22,882 nt of DNA from positions 1-22,882 of the forward strand of contig JAKAWN010000054.1 of NCBI GenBank assembly GCA_021827245.1. Direction: 5' to 3'. This DNA is from Acidobacteriota bacterium (GTDB taxonomy: Bacteria; Acidobacteriota; Terriglobia; UBA7540). The position numbers were made by a program, and so were the translations under genes. Of the stretch, positions 1-7,506 are shown piece after piece. The notes under the pieces are model-generated. The model made no database searches and was not told the DNA's origin. It saw only the letters and a program-made list of their open reading frames with translations. Each line of letters begins with the position of its first letter. Within the stretch, counting starts at the first letter, position 1.

Positions 1-882
1 CCGATCTAGAGTGAACAGCCCCGCACCTGCGTAAAGGTCGAGTGCGAGGTCTCCCGGCTCTGCTTTTGTCACGGTGTCCACGAATTCTTGAAGGAGGTAG
101 CGCGAGGACTGGAAGAAGGTGCCAGCGCTGAGTTGGTACCCAAACTCACCAACCCGATAAGTGAGGGTAGGGTCTCCAAAAACCTGTAGCTTTTGACTGT
201 CGCGAAACGCCACTGCCACAGCTCCATCAATTTGCCGCAAAAGATCTTTTGCCAGCCGCTCCTGGTCGTCCGCCCCGAAGTCTCCGAAAAGAGTGATCCG
301 AACGTGGTCATCTTGATCGTCCGCAAGCAACTCAACTTCCCGGCAGCCGCGCAGCCTGTCAAGCCACTGACGCCGTCGTAAGTGGCCGAGCACCCTGTTC
401 AGGCGCGGGGAAAGAATAAGGCATTCGTCGATAGGGACAAGGCGGTGAGTCTCGCCCTCAAAAAAGCCCAATGCCACTTCGTCGCCTTCGTTCCGTGCAA
501 TCTTCAGTTGAGCCTGATTGCGATAATTCCAGGGGCTCGCCTGATGGACCGTGACATTGCGGTCCCAGATGATCTTCCCAATGCGTTTCAACGTCTCGCG
601 GACAATTTCGACCTTCCATCGAACCTGATCGTCGATGTCGAAGTGCTGGTAATGGCATCCGCCGCATCGTCCGAAGTAGCGGCAAGGTGGACTGATGCGC
701 TCTGGCGCAGCTTCGAGTATGCGCAGAGGTCTGGCATGGACAACACCTTTCGCCATACGTACCGGCTCAACTTCCAGCCGCTCGCCTGGCAAGGCGCGCG
801 GAGCCAAAACGGTGTGGCCTTCAGCATAGCCGAGAGCGTCGCCACCATAGACGAGTTTTTGAGGAGAAAATTCAAACGGCAT
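1..882 (-). CDS. rlmD: TrmA/RlmD-family 23S rRNA (uracil-C5)-methyltransferase, C-terminus cut by window edge
   Basis: The reverse strand is open without a stop from ATG at 882 to base 1 (294 codons); the C-terminal part lies outside the window. An N-terminal TRAM-like segment (residues about 5-60, with LVYGGDALGYAEG and ALPGE) is followed by three clustered cysteines, C67, C73 and C76 (C-x5-C-x2-C), and a fourth, C154, in IDECLIL. This is the 4Fe-4S pattern of RlmD/RlmC/RlmCD enzymes. The Rossmann SAM-binding motif I (DLYAGAGLFT) sits at the truncated end, around residues 283-292. The family makes 5-methyluridine in rRNA or tRNA using SAM; the catalytic Cys would be in the missing part, so RlmD versus another TrmA-like paralogue is not decidable here. 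It is the last visible gene of the valS-nadC-birA-coaX run, 35 bp after the preceding stop. An upstream in-frame GTG near 909 is a less likely start. Confidence 0.88.
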   Translation of the reverse strand, partial: MPFEFSPQKLVYGGDALGYAEGHTVLAPRALPGERLEVEPVRMAKGVVHARPLRILEAAPERISPPCRYFGRCGGCHYQHFDIDDQVRWKVEIVRETLKRIGKIIWDRNVTVHQASPWNYRNQAQLKIARNEGDEVALGFFEGETHRLVPIDECLILSPRLNRVLGHLRRRQWLDRLRGCREVELLADDQDDHVRITLFGDFGADDQERLAKDLLRQIDGAVAVAFRDSQKLQVFGDPTLTYRVGEFGYQLSAGTFFQSSRYLLQEFVDTVTKAEPGDLALDLYAGAGLFTLDR

Positions 883-917
883 GGAATCTTTCCGGCAACA
901 ACAGGCCACAAACGGGG

Positions 918-1625
918 CTAAAGGTAGAACAAGCTCAGACGCGGAATACTGTAATGCTCAAATAGACGTTTTTTGATGAATTGTCTTTCCAGCGATTCGA
1001 TCTCTCCGGTTCCCAGGTTCCTGCGGTAAGTTGCCATCGCACGGTCAATCTCCGCGCGGAACTCTGCCAGCAGCTCAAAGGGTGCAACACGTGTCAAGGA
1101 AGCCGCAAGCTTGTCTTCCAGAACGGTCAACTGCCTCTCCAGGCCCTCGGGATCCGCATCCCAGTCTGTATTGCCTGCCGCGATTGTGACCAGCGACTTT
1201 GCCACCTCGCGGAGATCCTGTGCAAGGATGGGCTCTCCCTCAGCTTCCTGGATCTTCGAAACATTTTCGAGGATTTTGGCGTTACGGTCAAAAAAACCGA
1301 GGACTTGCTTCTTGTCAAAAAGCGGCTCATCCTGGCCCTTTGTCTTGCGAGCAGCGCCAGCCTCAATCCTGCTGGCCTCTTCGGCAGCACTCAGAACTGC
1401 CTGGGAGCAGTACGCAAGACTGTTCACTCTCCGGAACCTCTTCGGCCGTTTGTGGCACTTCTCAAAAGTGCGTTCAATTCCGGCGAGCACAGCTTCGAGT
1501 GGAATACCCGATTCCTTCCAGGATTCAATCAGTGCCCAGTCCAAAGTGGAGAGCAAAACAGGAGTGCCGCGCGCACGCTGGAAACACTCTTCAATTTCCG
1601 TGAAGTAATTAAAGTAATTTTCCAA
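918..1625 (-). CDS. conserved hypothetical protein between coaX and the rRNA methyltransferase
   Basis: This 235-residue protein starts with TTG at 1625, 2 bp after the coaX stop, which indicates translational coupling. I do not recognise a named family. It is soluble and mostly helical, with no signal peptide or membrane segment. The N-terminal third has a compact aromatic/acidic block (TLDWALIESWKESGIPLEAVL, split here as TLDWALIESW and KESGIPLEAVL) followed by a basic patch (EKCHKRPKRFRRVNSL). The middle (residues 85-130) is charged and probably linker-like, and the C-terminal half is predicted helical. I believe similar proteins occur at this place in acidobacterial genomes, but this is memory, not a search. 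Position suggests expression together with cofactor and RNA-modification genes; no function is assigned. Confidence 0.75.
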   Translation of the reverse strand: MENYFNYFTEIEECFQRARGTPVLLSTLDWALIESWKESGIPLEAVLAGIERTFEKCHKRPKRFRRVNSLAYCSQAVLSAAEEASRIEAGAARKTKGQDEPLFDKKQVLGFFDRNAKILENVSKIQEAEGEPILAQDLREVAKSLVTIAAGNTDWDADPEGLERQLTVLEDKLAASLTRVAPFELLAEFRAEIDRAMATYRRNLGTGEIESLERQFIKKRLFEHYSIPRLSLFYL

Positions 1626-1627
1626 GG

Positions 1628-2410
1628 CTATTTGCGATGAGTTGTCGAGAGATTCCGTTCGTAAATGATCCTCAACCCTTCAAGGGTGAGAGACGCGTCC
1701 ACGGGAGGCTTGTACTTCAAGGCCGAGGCCAGAAGGTCCGCCTGGCCGCCCGTGGCGATCACACGCGTCTTGGCGCCCATCACAGCACACAGGCGGTCAA
1801 GGACCCCGTCGACCAGCCCGACAGAACCGTAGAACAGCCCCGATTGCATGCTCGAAACCGTATTCGTGCCAATAACACGCGCAGGTTCGCGAATCTCGAC
1901 CCTGGACAGGCGGGACGCCCTCGCGAACAGAGCCTCCGCCGAAATGCCGATCCCTGGTGCGATCACGCCCCCCAGGTACTCACCCTTTTCAGACACGGCG
2001 TCAAACGTGATCGCTGTGCCAAAGTCTACGACAATACACGGGCCACCGTATTTGTCGAACGCGGCAACGCTGTCGGCAATCCGGTCAGCTCCCACTTCCA
2101 GTGGATTGTCGTAGTGGATGGCCATTCCGGTCTTTGTCCCGGGGCCGAGAAAATACGGTTTGAGGTGAAAATACCGTTCCGCCATCTCTTGAATGACCGG
2201 GTTGAGAGTGGGTACGACGCTGGAGACCATCATGGCCTTGATCTGGCCACGCTGAATCCCGCCAAGCGTAAAAAGATTCCGGCTGAGGACGCCATACTCG
2301 TCAGCGGTCTGATCACGATTGGTCGACAGGCGCCATTGGGCTCTCAACTCGCGCCCGTCAAACACTCCCAAACTTGTGTTGGTATTTCCGACATCAATTA
2401 CGAGTAACAT
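1628..2410 (-). CDS. coaX: type III pantothenate kinase
   Basis: CoaX phosphorylates pantothenate to 4'-phosphopantothenate, the first step of CoA synthesis, in the cytoplasm. The 260-residue length is normal for the family. The ASKHA-fold motifs are present: the phosphate-1 loop DVGNTNTSLGVF at residues 6-17, the substrate motif GADRIAD at 107-113 and the second phosphate motif VVDFGTAITFD at 127-137, with a late ATGG near residue 220. Type III enzymes need a monovalent cation and resist CoA feedback (family knowledge). The ATG start at 2410 places MLLVIDVGNT at the N-terminus as expected. It lies 46 bp downstream of birA and 2 bp upstream of the following hypothetical gene. An adjacent birA-coaX pair is a familiar bacterial arrangement. 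Confidence 0.96.
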   Translation of the reverse strand: MLLVIDVGNTNTSLGVFDGRELRAQWRLSTNRDQTADEYGVLSRNLFTLGGIQRGQIKAMMVSSVVPTLNPVIQEMAERYFHLKPYFLGPGTKTGMAIHYDNPLEVGADRIADSVAAFDKYGGPCIVVDFGTAITFDAVSEKGEYLGGVIAPGIGISAEALFARASRLSRVEIREPARVIGTNTVSSMQSGLFYGSVGLVDGVLDRLCAVMGAKTRVIATGGQADLLASALKYKPPVDASLTLEGLRIIYERNLSTTHRK

Positions 2411-2456
2411 GGTGTGCGCACGCTGCCAGCCCTTTCACAACAGAAGCAGCAGGCGG

Positions 2457-3449
2457 CTATCTTACCTCACTAATTTCTCCAGCTACCAGCAACTCCGGTT
2501 GGCCATCATCTCGAAGAATCTTCAAGGCACCACTCGTGTTCAGCCCTGCGGTCGTACCCGTATATTCACATCCATTCGCCTTGATGCGGACCCGCTTCCC
2601 CTCGGCGTAGCTCGATACAGCCGACCATTCCCGAACAATTGCGCTATTGCCTTCGCGTAGAAGCATATGATAGTGGCGTTCTGCTTCGCGAAGCAATTCA
2701 ATCACGATTTGTAAGCGTGAATAGTGTTTTCCCCCCTCGATAGCAAGCGACGTCGCAATCTCCTGAAGTTCTTCCGGCATTGCGCGATGGTTCACATTGA
2801 TCCCGATTCCAAGCACTACCATGTGGAGTCGGTCAAGCTCAGCCTTCATTTCAGTCAGAATTCCGCAGACCTTTTTCCCGATGATCAGCAGATCGTTGGG
2901 CCAACGGATATCCGCGCTAAGGCCGGTAGCCACACGGATGGCACGATGAGTTGCCACACCAGCAAGGAGAGTCAGTATGGGGGCAGCCGCCGGTGATAAC
3001 GGAGGGCGCAGAATAATCGAGCAATAGATGCCACTCGACTTTTCGGAATACCAACTCCGCCCCAGCCGTCCGCGGCCTGCGGTTTGTTCCTCCGCCAACA
3101 CAACTGTGCCATGAGGCCCATCGTGCGCATCGAGCTGCAGGGCCACACTGTTGGTCGAATCCGTGCGGAAGTAGTGAATGATCTTGTGACCGAATTCCGT
3201 GTGTGCGAGTTCGGACCGAATCAGGCTGGGAGCCAGAATGTCAGGAAGCTTCTCAAGCTGGTAGCCGTGCCTCGGATGTCCCTTGATCGCCACGCCAAGC
3301 GTCCTCAGCTTTTCGATCCACTCCCACACCGTGGACCGCGAGACTCCGATCTCGGACGCAATTTTCGGCCCAGGCACCACCACGGTTGCATTCTTAACCA
3401 GCAGATGGACGAGGCGATCAACCTTGTGGTCAGTGATTCCAGCGGTCAT
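2457..3449 (-). CDS. birA: bifunctional biotin--[acetyl-CoA-carboxylase] ligase / biotin operon repressor
   Basis: This 330-residue protein has the full two-part BirA layout. An N-terminal winged helix-turn-helix (residues about 8-65, with IASEIGVSRSTVWEWIEKL) precedes the BPL/LplA catalytic domain. The biotinyl-AMP loop GRGRLGRSW lies near residues 124-132, followed by GIYCSIILRP; ADIRWPNDLLI and the lysine motif KVCGILTEM come next. A C-terminal SH3-like domain (EGKRVRIKANGCEYTGTT) ends the protein. The enzyme activates biotin with ATP and attaches it to the carrier-protein lysine of acetyl-CoA carboxylase. The intact DNA-binding domain implies a possible repressor role on biotin genes, though none are in this window. 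ATG at 3449 gives the conventional N-terminus. It is 93 bp downstream of nadC, and that gap holds repeat-like DNA. Confidence 0.95.
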   Translation of the reverse strand: MTAGITDHKVDRLVHLLVKNATVVVPGPKIASEIGVSRSTVWEWIEKLRTLGVAIKGHPRHGYQLEKLPDILAPSLIRSELAHTEFGHKIIHYFRTDSTNSVALQLDAHDGPHGTVVLAEEQTAGRGRLGRSWYSEKSSGIYCSIILRPPLSPAAAPILTLLAGVATHRAIRVATGLSADIRWPNDLLIIGKKVCGILTEMKAELDRLHMVVLGIGINVNHRAMPEELQEIATSLAIEGGKHYSRLQIVIELLREAERHYHMLLREGNSAIVREWSAVSSYAEGKRVRIKANGCEYTGTTAGLNTSGALKILRDDGQPELLVAGEISEVR

Positions 3450-3464
3450 AAGTCCTTCGCGTTG

Positions 3465-3552
3465 CTTTGCACCTCTGTGCCTTGGCAGGGAATTCCGAAT
3501 TAAAGTCTTTCACGCCAAGGTGCAAAGAAGGGCCAAATCCCGCTATAGCGGG
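3465..3552. repeat. imperfect inverted repeat plus 14-bp palindrome in the nadC-birA gap
   Basis: CTTTGCACCT at 3465-3474 and CTTGGC at 3481-3486 are matched in inverse by GCCAAGGTGCAAAG at 3514-3527, with a few extra bases in the left arm. A second perfect palindrome, CCCGCTATAGCGGG, lies at 3539-3552 and covers the nadC stop codon. The first arm resembles TTTGC/CTTGGCG-type short repeats that recur between genes in many environmental bacteria (recollection, not searched). It may also act as an attenuating hairpin in the operon transcript. Confidence 0.45.
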
Positions 3553-4406
3553 TCAATAAGAAAATTGATGTCGGCAGCAGGAGCCGAGTGGGTAAGCGCG
3601 CCAACGGAAATCCTGTCAACTCCTGTCACCGCATAAGCACGAACATTCTCAAGACTCACACCACCAGATACCTCCAGCAGAATCCGGCGCTGCGCTAAGC
3701 GAACACAGCCGGCAACCTCTTCGGGCATCATGTTGTCCAGCAGCGCGATGTCCGCGCCAGCCGCAATGGCTTCATCGAGTTCCGCGCAGGTCCGGACTTC
3801 CACCTCAACCGGCATCCCAGACGGACGCCGCTGCAAAACTCTTTCAATTGCGCTGCGTATGCCTCCAGCCCTGGCAATGTGGTTGTTCTTGATTAGAATT
3901 CCGTCATCCAGGCCCATTCGGTGGTTCGATCCTCCACCCATGCGGACGGCATACTTCTCGAGGAGGCGGAGACCAGGAGTGGTTTTCCGTGTATCCATTA
4001 ATTCCGTTTTCAGCCCCACAAGCTGGTCCTTGAATTTCCGGGTGAGAGTCGCAATCCCACTCATCCGCTGAAGAAAATTCAAAGCAACGCGCTCGCCAGA
4101 AAGGAGCGTAGCGGCTTTCCCCTCGACTCGGGCCAGCGCCTTGCCGTGAGCGACCTGTGCGCCGTCCGACACAATGGCATCCCACGCGCAATCCGGTTCT
4201 AGCGCTCGAAACGCCTCCGCCGCTATGGGCAATCCGGCCACTACCAGGGGCTGCTTTGAAAAGAAGGTCCCCGCAGCCTTCGCGCCGGCGGGAACAGTCA
4301 GACTGGTGGTGATGTCGCCACTTCCGAGGTCTTCGACAAGAGCATTCCCAACAATTCGGCGCACATCCTTGACAGGGAGGCCAGAAACTATCTCGTCCAG
4401 CGACAC
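3543..4406 (-). CDS. nadC: nicotinate-nucleotide pyrophosphorylase (quinolinate phosphoribosyltransferase, carboxylating)
   Basis: NadC converts quinolinate and PRPP to nicotinate mononucleotide, CO2 and pyrophosphate in de novo NAD synthesis. With GTG at 4406 the product has 287 residues, normal for the family. EDLGSGDITT is at residues 25-34, LNFLQRMSGIAT at 109-120, and the signature DTRKTTPGLR at 138-147 is followed by EKYAVRMGGGSNHR and LDDGILIKNNH. LEVSGGVS and the C-terminal DRISVGALTHS complete the barrel. The frame stays open to 4670, but that part lies over valS and is not homologous to NadC. GTG 4406 has GGGGGAG 15 nt upstream; GTG 4433 (296 residues, just after the valS stop) is an alternative. 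nadA and nadB are not in the window. Its position directly behind valS makes it part of the valS operon. Confidence 0.93.
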   Translation of the reverse strand: MSLDEIVSGLPVKDVRRIVGNALVEDLGSGDITTSLTVPAGAKAAGTFFSKQPLVVAGLPIAAEAFRALEPDCAWDAIVSDGAQVAHGKALARVEGKAATLLSGERVALNFLQRMSGIATLTRKFKDQLVGLKTELMDTRKTTPGLRLLEKYAVRMGGGSNHRMGLDDGILIKNNHIARAGGIRSAIERVLQRRPSGMPVEVEVRTCAELDEAIAAGADIALLDNMMPEEVAGCVRLAQRRILLEVSGGVSLENVRAYAVTGVDRISVGALTHSAPAADINFLIDPL

Positions 4407-4437
4407 AGAGCTGTTTTTGTTCTCCCCCAGCACGTTC

Positions 4438-7224
4438 TCAACCCAACCTTTCAAGGGACTCAACAACTCTTTGAAATTGAGCTTCAAGCTCGGCGCAACG
4501 GGTTTCTGTGGCGCGCACGACATCCACGGGAGCACGGTCCAGAAAGGTTCGGTTCTGCAACTGCTTTTTAACCCGCAAGAGCGCCCCTTCCAGCCTGTTC
4601 CTTTCCTTTGCCAGCCGCGACCGTTCAGCACCCTGATCGACCTGCTTTTCATACAGAAGTTGAAGCCCAATCGCCGAAGTCACATGGGTTCCCGTTTCAA
4701 GGCGTCCGGACACCAAGTCAAGCGATTCGAGTCCAGCCAGCCTCAGGATTGTCTGCTTGTGGGTATTCATAAGATTAAGGAGAGCTTGATCCTCAGTCGC
4801 CGCCTGTGCAGAAACCTTTTCTTTCTGCAACCCTGCTTCGGCTTTAGCGTTGCGTGCGGCAACCACCAGGCTACGAATATTCTCAAAGTCTTCTTCGGCA
4901 CGGGAATTCACGGCCTCCGCCTTCACCAGCGCGAAAGGTCTCAATGATATCGAAACCTCGGACTCTCGCCCCGGCATGCGATGCCAAAGCTCTTCCGTAA
5001 TGAAAGGCATGAAGGGGTGCAGGAGATGAAGCGCCGATTCAAAAACCAGCAGGAGATTCGCCCAAGTGCTGCACGAATCCTCTGAGCCCGAAGGCCTCGT
5101 TATTTCAGGCTTGACCCATTCCAGGTACCAGTCACAAAATTCGTGCCAAAAGAAGTGATAAATCTTGTAGGACGCCTCATGGAAACGGTAGTTTGCAAGC
5201 GCATCCTCAATTTCCCGTGTGATCATTGCAAGGCGAGAAAAAATCCAACTATCCGCGAGCTCAAGCGTCGCCTCCGCCGGTAACGGCTCGAACCCTTTCT
5301 TTGAAGCACTCTGCGTTACTGCTGCGACACGGTTACGCAATTCCGGAGCGAGCTTTTGAAGATTCATCACAATGAAACGGCCGGCGTTCCAGATCTTGTT
5401 GGCAAAAGCCCGGTACGATTCGATTTTGTCATAGCTGAAGGCGATATCGGTCCCCGGCGCAGCGCTGATCGCCAAGGCAAAACGGACAGCATCCGTTCCG
5501 TACTTTTCAGTCACCTCGAGGGGGTCGATGACATTGCCTTTGGTCTTCGACATCTTCTGGCGTTCGGCATCGCGGACCAAGGCATGGATGTAAAGCTCGC
5601 GAAATGGCACCTCATCCATGAATTTCAGGCCCATCATGATCATGCGAGCTCCCCAGAAGAACAGAATGTCAAAGCCCATGATCATCAGGTCAGTGGGGTA
5701 ATAGCGCCTAAGATCTTCCGTGTCCTCCGGCCAGCCCAAGGTCGCGAAGGGCCACAACGCGGAGCTGAACCAGGTGTCAAGAACGTCGGTTTCGGGTCGC
5801 AGATCGCTCCCCGCGCACTTCGAACAACCCATGGGAGGCTCTGCTGAAACGATCTCCTCGCCGCATCGCTCGCAGGTCCACACCGGGATCCGGTGACCCC
5901 ACCAGAGCTGGCGCGAAATGCACCAATCATGAATGTTATGCATCCAGTCGAGATAAATCTTCCGATAGTTCTCCGGCACAATCCTGATGCGCCCGTCCTC
6001 GACCGCTCGGATGGCAGGTTCGGCGAGCGGCTGCATCTTCATGAACCACTGTTTCGAGAGAATAGGCTCGACGACGGTCTTGCAACGGCTGCACACGCCA
6101 ACGCTCAGCGCGTAGTCTTCTTCTTTCTCCAGCAGGCCATCGGCTCGCAGATCGTCCAGGACACGTTCGCGAGCCTTGTAACGGTCCAAGCCTTGATAAG
6201 GACCGGCAACATCGGTCATGCGCGCTCTTTCATCCAAAATCTTCAACTGCGGAAGATCGTGACGAAGTGCTATGCCGAAGTCGTTCGGATCGTGGGCCGG
6301 CGTGACTTTCACGGCTCCGGTTCCGAACTTGGGATCAACAAAGTCGTCAGCGACAATCGGAATCACGCGCTTAAGCAACGGCAGGATCAGCCGGCGGCCC
6401 AAAAATCTCACGTAGCGATCATCGGTGGGATTCACGGCCACGGCCGTGTCGCCCAGCATGGTTTCCGGGCGGGTTGTGGCAACGGTGATGTAGCCGTTGC
6501 CATCTTCAAATGGATAGCGAATGTACCAGAGCTTGCCGGGGCGCTCCTCATGCGCCACTTCCAGATCGCTCACGGCCGTTCCACAACGCGGGCACCAGTT
6601 CACTATGTAGGTCCCGCGATAGATCAGCCCTTCCTTGTAAAGGCGCGCAAAGACTTCGAGCACGGCGCGAGAATAATCGTCGTCCATCGTAAAACGCTCG
6701 CGCGTCCAGTCAACCGAAGCGCCAAGTCGCTCCATCTGCTTTCGGATTCTCCCCCCGCTTTGGGTCTTCCAATCCCAGCAGCGTTCAAGGAATTTCTCCC
6801 TCCCCATTTCGAGACGCCGGCGCTGTCCTTCGCGCCTCCAGGCAGCCAATGCGGATGATCGGCCTTCGAGTTCCGGCAGCGCCTCGCGCCCGATTTCCTG
6901 CTCGACAATCATCTGGGTAGCAATGGAAGCGTGGTCGGTTCCCGGAAGCCACAGCACATCCTCTCCCCGCATGCGATGCCATCGCATCAGGATGTCAATC
7001 TCCGTGTGCTCAAGCATGTGGCCGATGTGGAGCGACCCGGTGACGTTAGGCGGAGGAATCACCAGACTGAAACGCGGACGAGTTGGATCCCCGGACGGCC
7101 GGTAGAGATTCCGTTCAACCCACACACGCGCCCAGAAGGGTTCAATTGATTCCGGCGAGTATACCCTGGGGATCTCTGTTTCCACTTTCACTCCGATCTC
7201 GGTGTCATCCCAGTCAGCCGCCAT
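4438..7224 (-). CDS. valS: valine--tRNA ligase
   Basis: This class Ia aminoacyl-tRNA synthetase charges tRNA-Val. From ATG 7224 the product is 928 residues. The HIGH signature is in PPPNVTGSLHIGHML (residues 57-71) and the KMSKS loop is KMSKTKG (557-563). The CP1 editing domain carries TTRPETMLGDTAVAV (about 250-264). Cysteine pairs CPRC (near 211), CSRC (near 378), CERC (near 451) and CSKC (near 467) suggest zinc-ribbon inserts. Anticodon-binding helices follow (FHEASYKIYHFFWHEFCDWYLE), and the last 65 residues form the charged coiled-coil arm typical of ValS. The frame is open to 7413, but the extra 63 residues contain the promoter at 7294-7322 and are non-homologous, so 7224 is preferred. 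It is the promoter-proximal gene of the leftward operon. Confidence 0.96.
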   Translation of the reverse strand: MAADWDDTEIGVKVETEIPRVYSPESIEPFWARVWVERNLYRPSGDPTRPRFSLVIPPPNVTGSLHIGHMLEHTEIDILMRWHRMRGEDVLWLPGTDHASIATQMIVEQEIGREALPELEGRSSALAAWRREGQRRRLEMGREKFLERCWDWKTQSGGRIRKQMERLGASVDWTRERFTMDDDYSRAVLEVFARLYKEGLIYRGTYIVNWCPRCGTAVSDLEVAHEERPGKLWYIRYPFEDGNGYITVATTRPETMLGDTAVAVNPTDDRYVRFLGRRLILPLLKRVIPIVADDFVDPKFGTGAVKVTPAHDPNDFGIALRHDLPQLKILDERARMTDVAGPYQGLDRYKARERVLDDLRADGLLEKEEDYALSVGVCSRCKTVVEPILSKQWFMKMQPLAEPAIRAVEDGRIRIVPENYRKIYLDWMHNIHDWCISRQLWWGHRIPVWTCERCGEEIVSAEPPMGCSKCAGSDLRPETDVLDTWFSSALWPFATLGWPEDTEDLRRYYPTDLMIMGFDILFFWGARMIMMGLKFMDEVPFRELYIHALVRDAERQKMSKTKGNVIDPLEVTEKYGTDAVRFALAISAAPGTDIAFSYDKIESYRAFANKIWNAGRFIVMNLQKLAPELRNRVAAVTQSASKKGFEPLPAEATLELADSWIFSRLAMITREIEDALANYRFHEASYKIYHFFWHEFCDWYLEWVKPEITRPSGSEDSCSTWANLLLVFESALHLLHPFMPFITEELWHRMPGRESEVSISLRPFALVKAEAVNSRAEEDFENIRSLVVAARNAKAEAGLQKEKVSAQAATEDQALLNLMNTHKQTILRLAGLESLDLVSGRLETGTHVTSAIGLQLLYEKQVDQGAERSRLAKERNRLEGALLRVKKQLQNRTFLDRAPVDVVRATETRCAELEAQFQRVVESLERLG

Positions 7225-7506
7225 GGAACGGAGGGTTCCTGGCGCAAGCGTCCGACCACACACAAAACGCCTGAAAAAGCTCAAAAATAGTTTACTATAC
7301 CGTCCGACCGGACTCTGGTCAACGCGCCGATTCTCTGCGGGGATTTCCTGTGTTTCCCAAACCGAGCCTATTTGCCCCACGTCCAACCAGGCCGACTGGA
7401 ATTCCAGGACCAATCAACATTGCCAAAATGGTATGCAGGTCCATTAAAAGTGATTCAGAGTATTTGGGGGACGGCGAGAAGCAGGAAAACACGCAGGGGC
7501 AGAAGA
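7225..7506. other. intergenic region between valS and the BamD-like gene
   Basis: This 282-bp stretch holds the valS operon promoter (separate entry) and its roughly 60-nt leader. The leader repeats the 9-mer GGTCGGACG (minus strand) that is also in the promoter spacer. No T-box specifier structure or GGTGG-type T-box core was recognised. No clear intrinsic terminator was seen after the BamD-like gene. Confidence 0.5.
7294..7322 (-). promoter_or_regulatory. sigma70-type promoter of the valS-nadC-birA-coaX operon
   Basis: On the minus strand TTGACC (7317-7322) and TATAGT (7294-7299) are separated by exactly 17 bp, a near-consensus arrangement. The start of transcription would be near 7287, about 60 nt before the valS ATG. 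The spacer contains the dyad GTCCG-AC-CGGAC (7302-7313), which may be an operator. Confidence 0.7.

Noticed and set aside
382..921. 179-codon plus-strand frame
   Set aside because: Antisense to the rRNA methyltransferase, whose iron-sulfur and SAM motifs are clear on the minus strand.
1637..2407. 256-codon plus-strand frame
   Set aside because: Antisense shadow of coaX.
5893..6858. 321-codon plus-strand frame
   Set aside because: Antisense shadow of valS, which has full motif support.
7225..7293. T-box riboswitch in the valS leader
   Set aside because: The leader is only about 60 nt and lacks the T-box core sequence.
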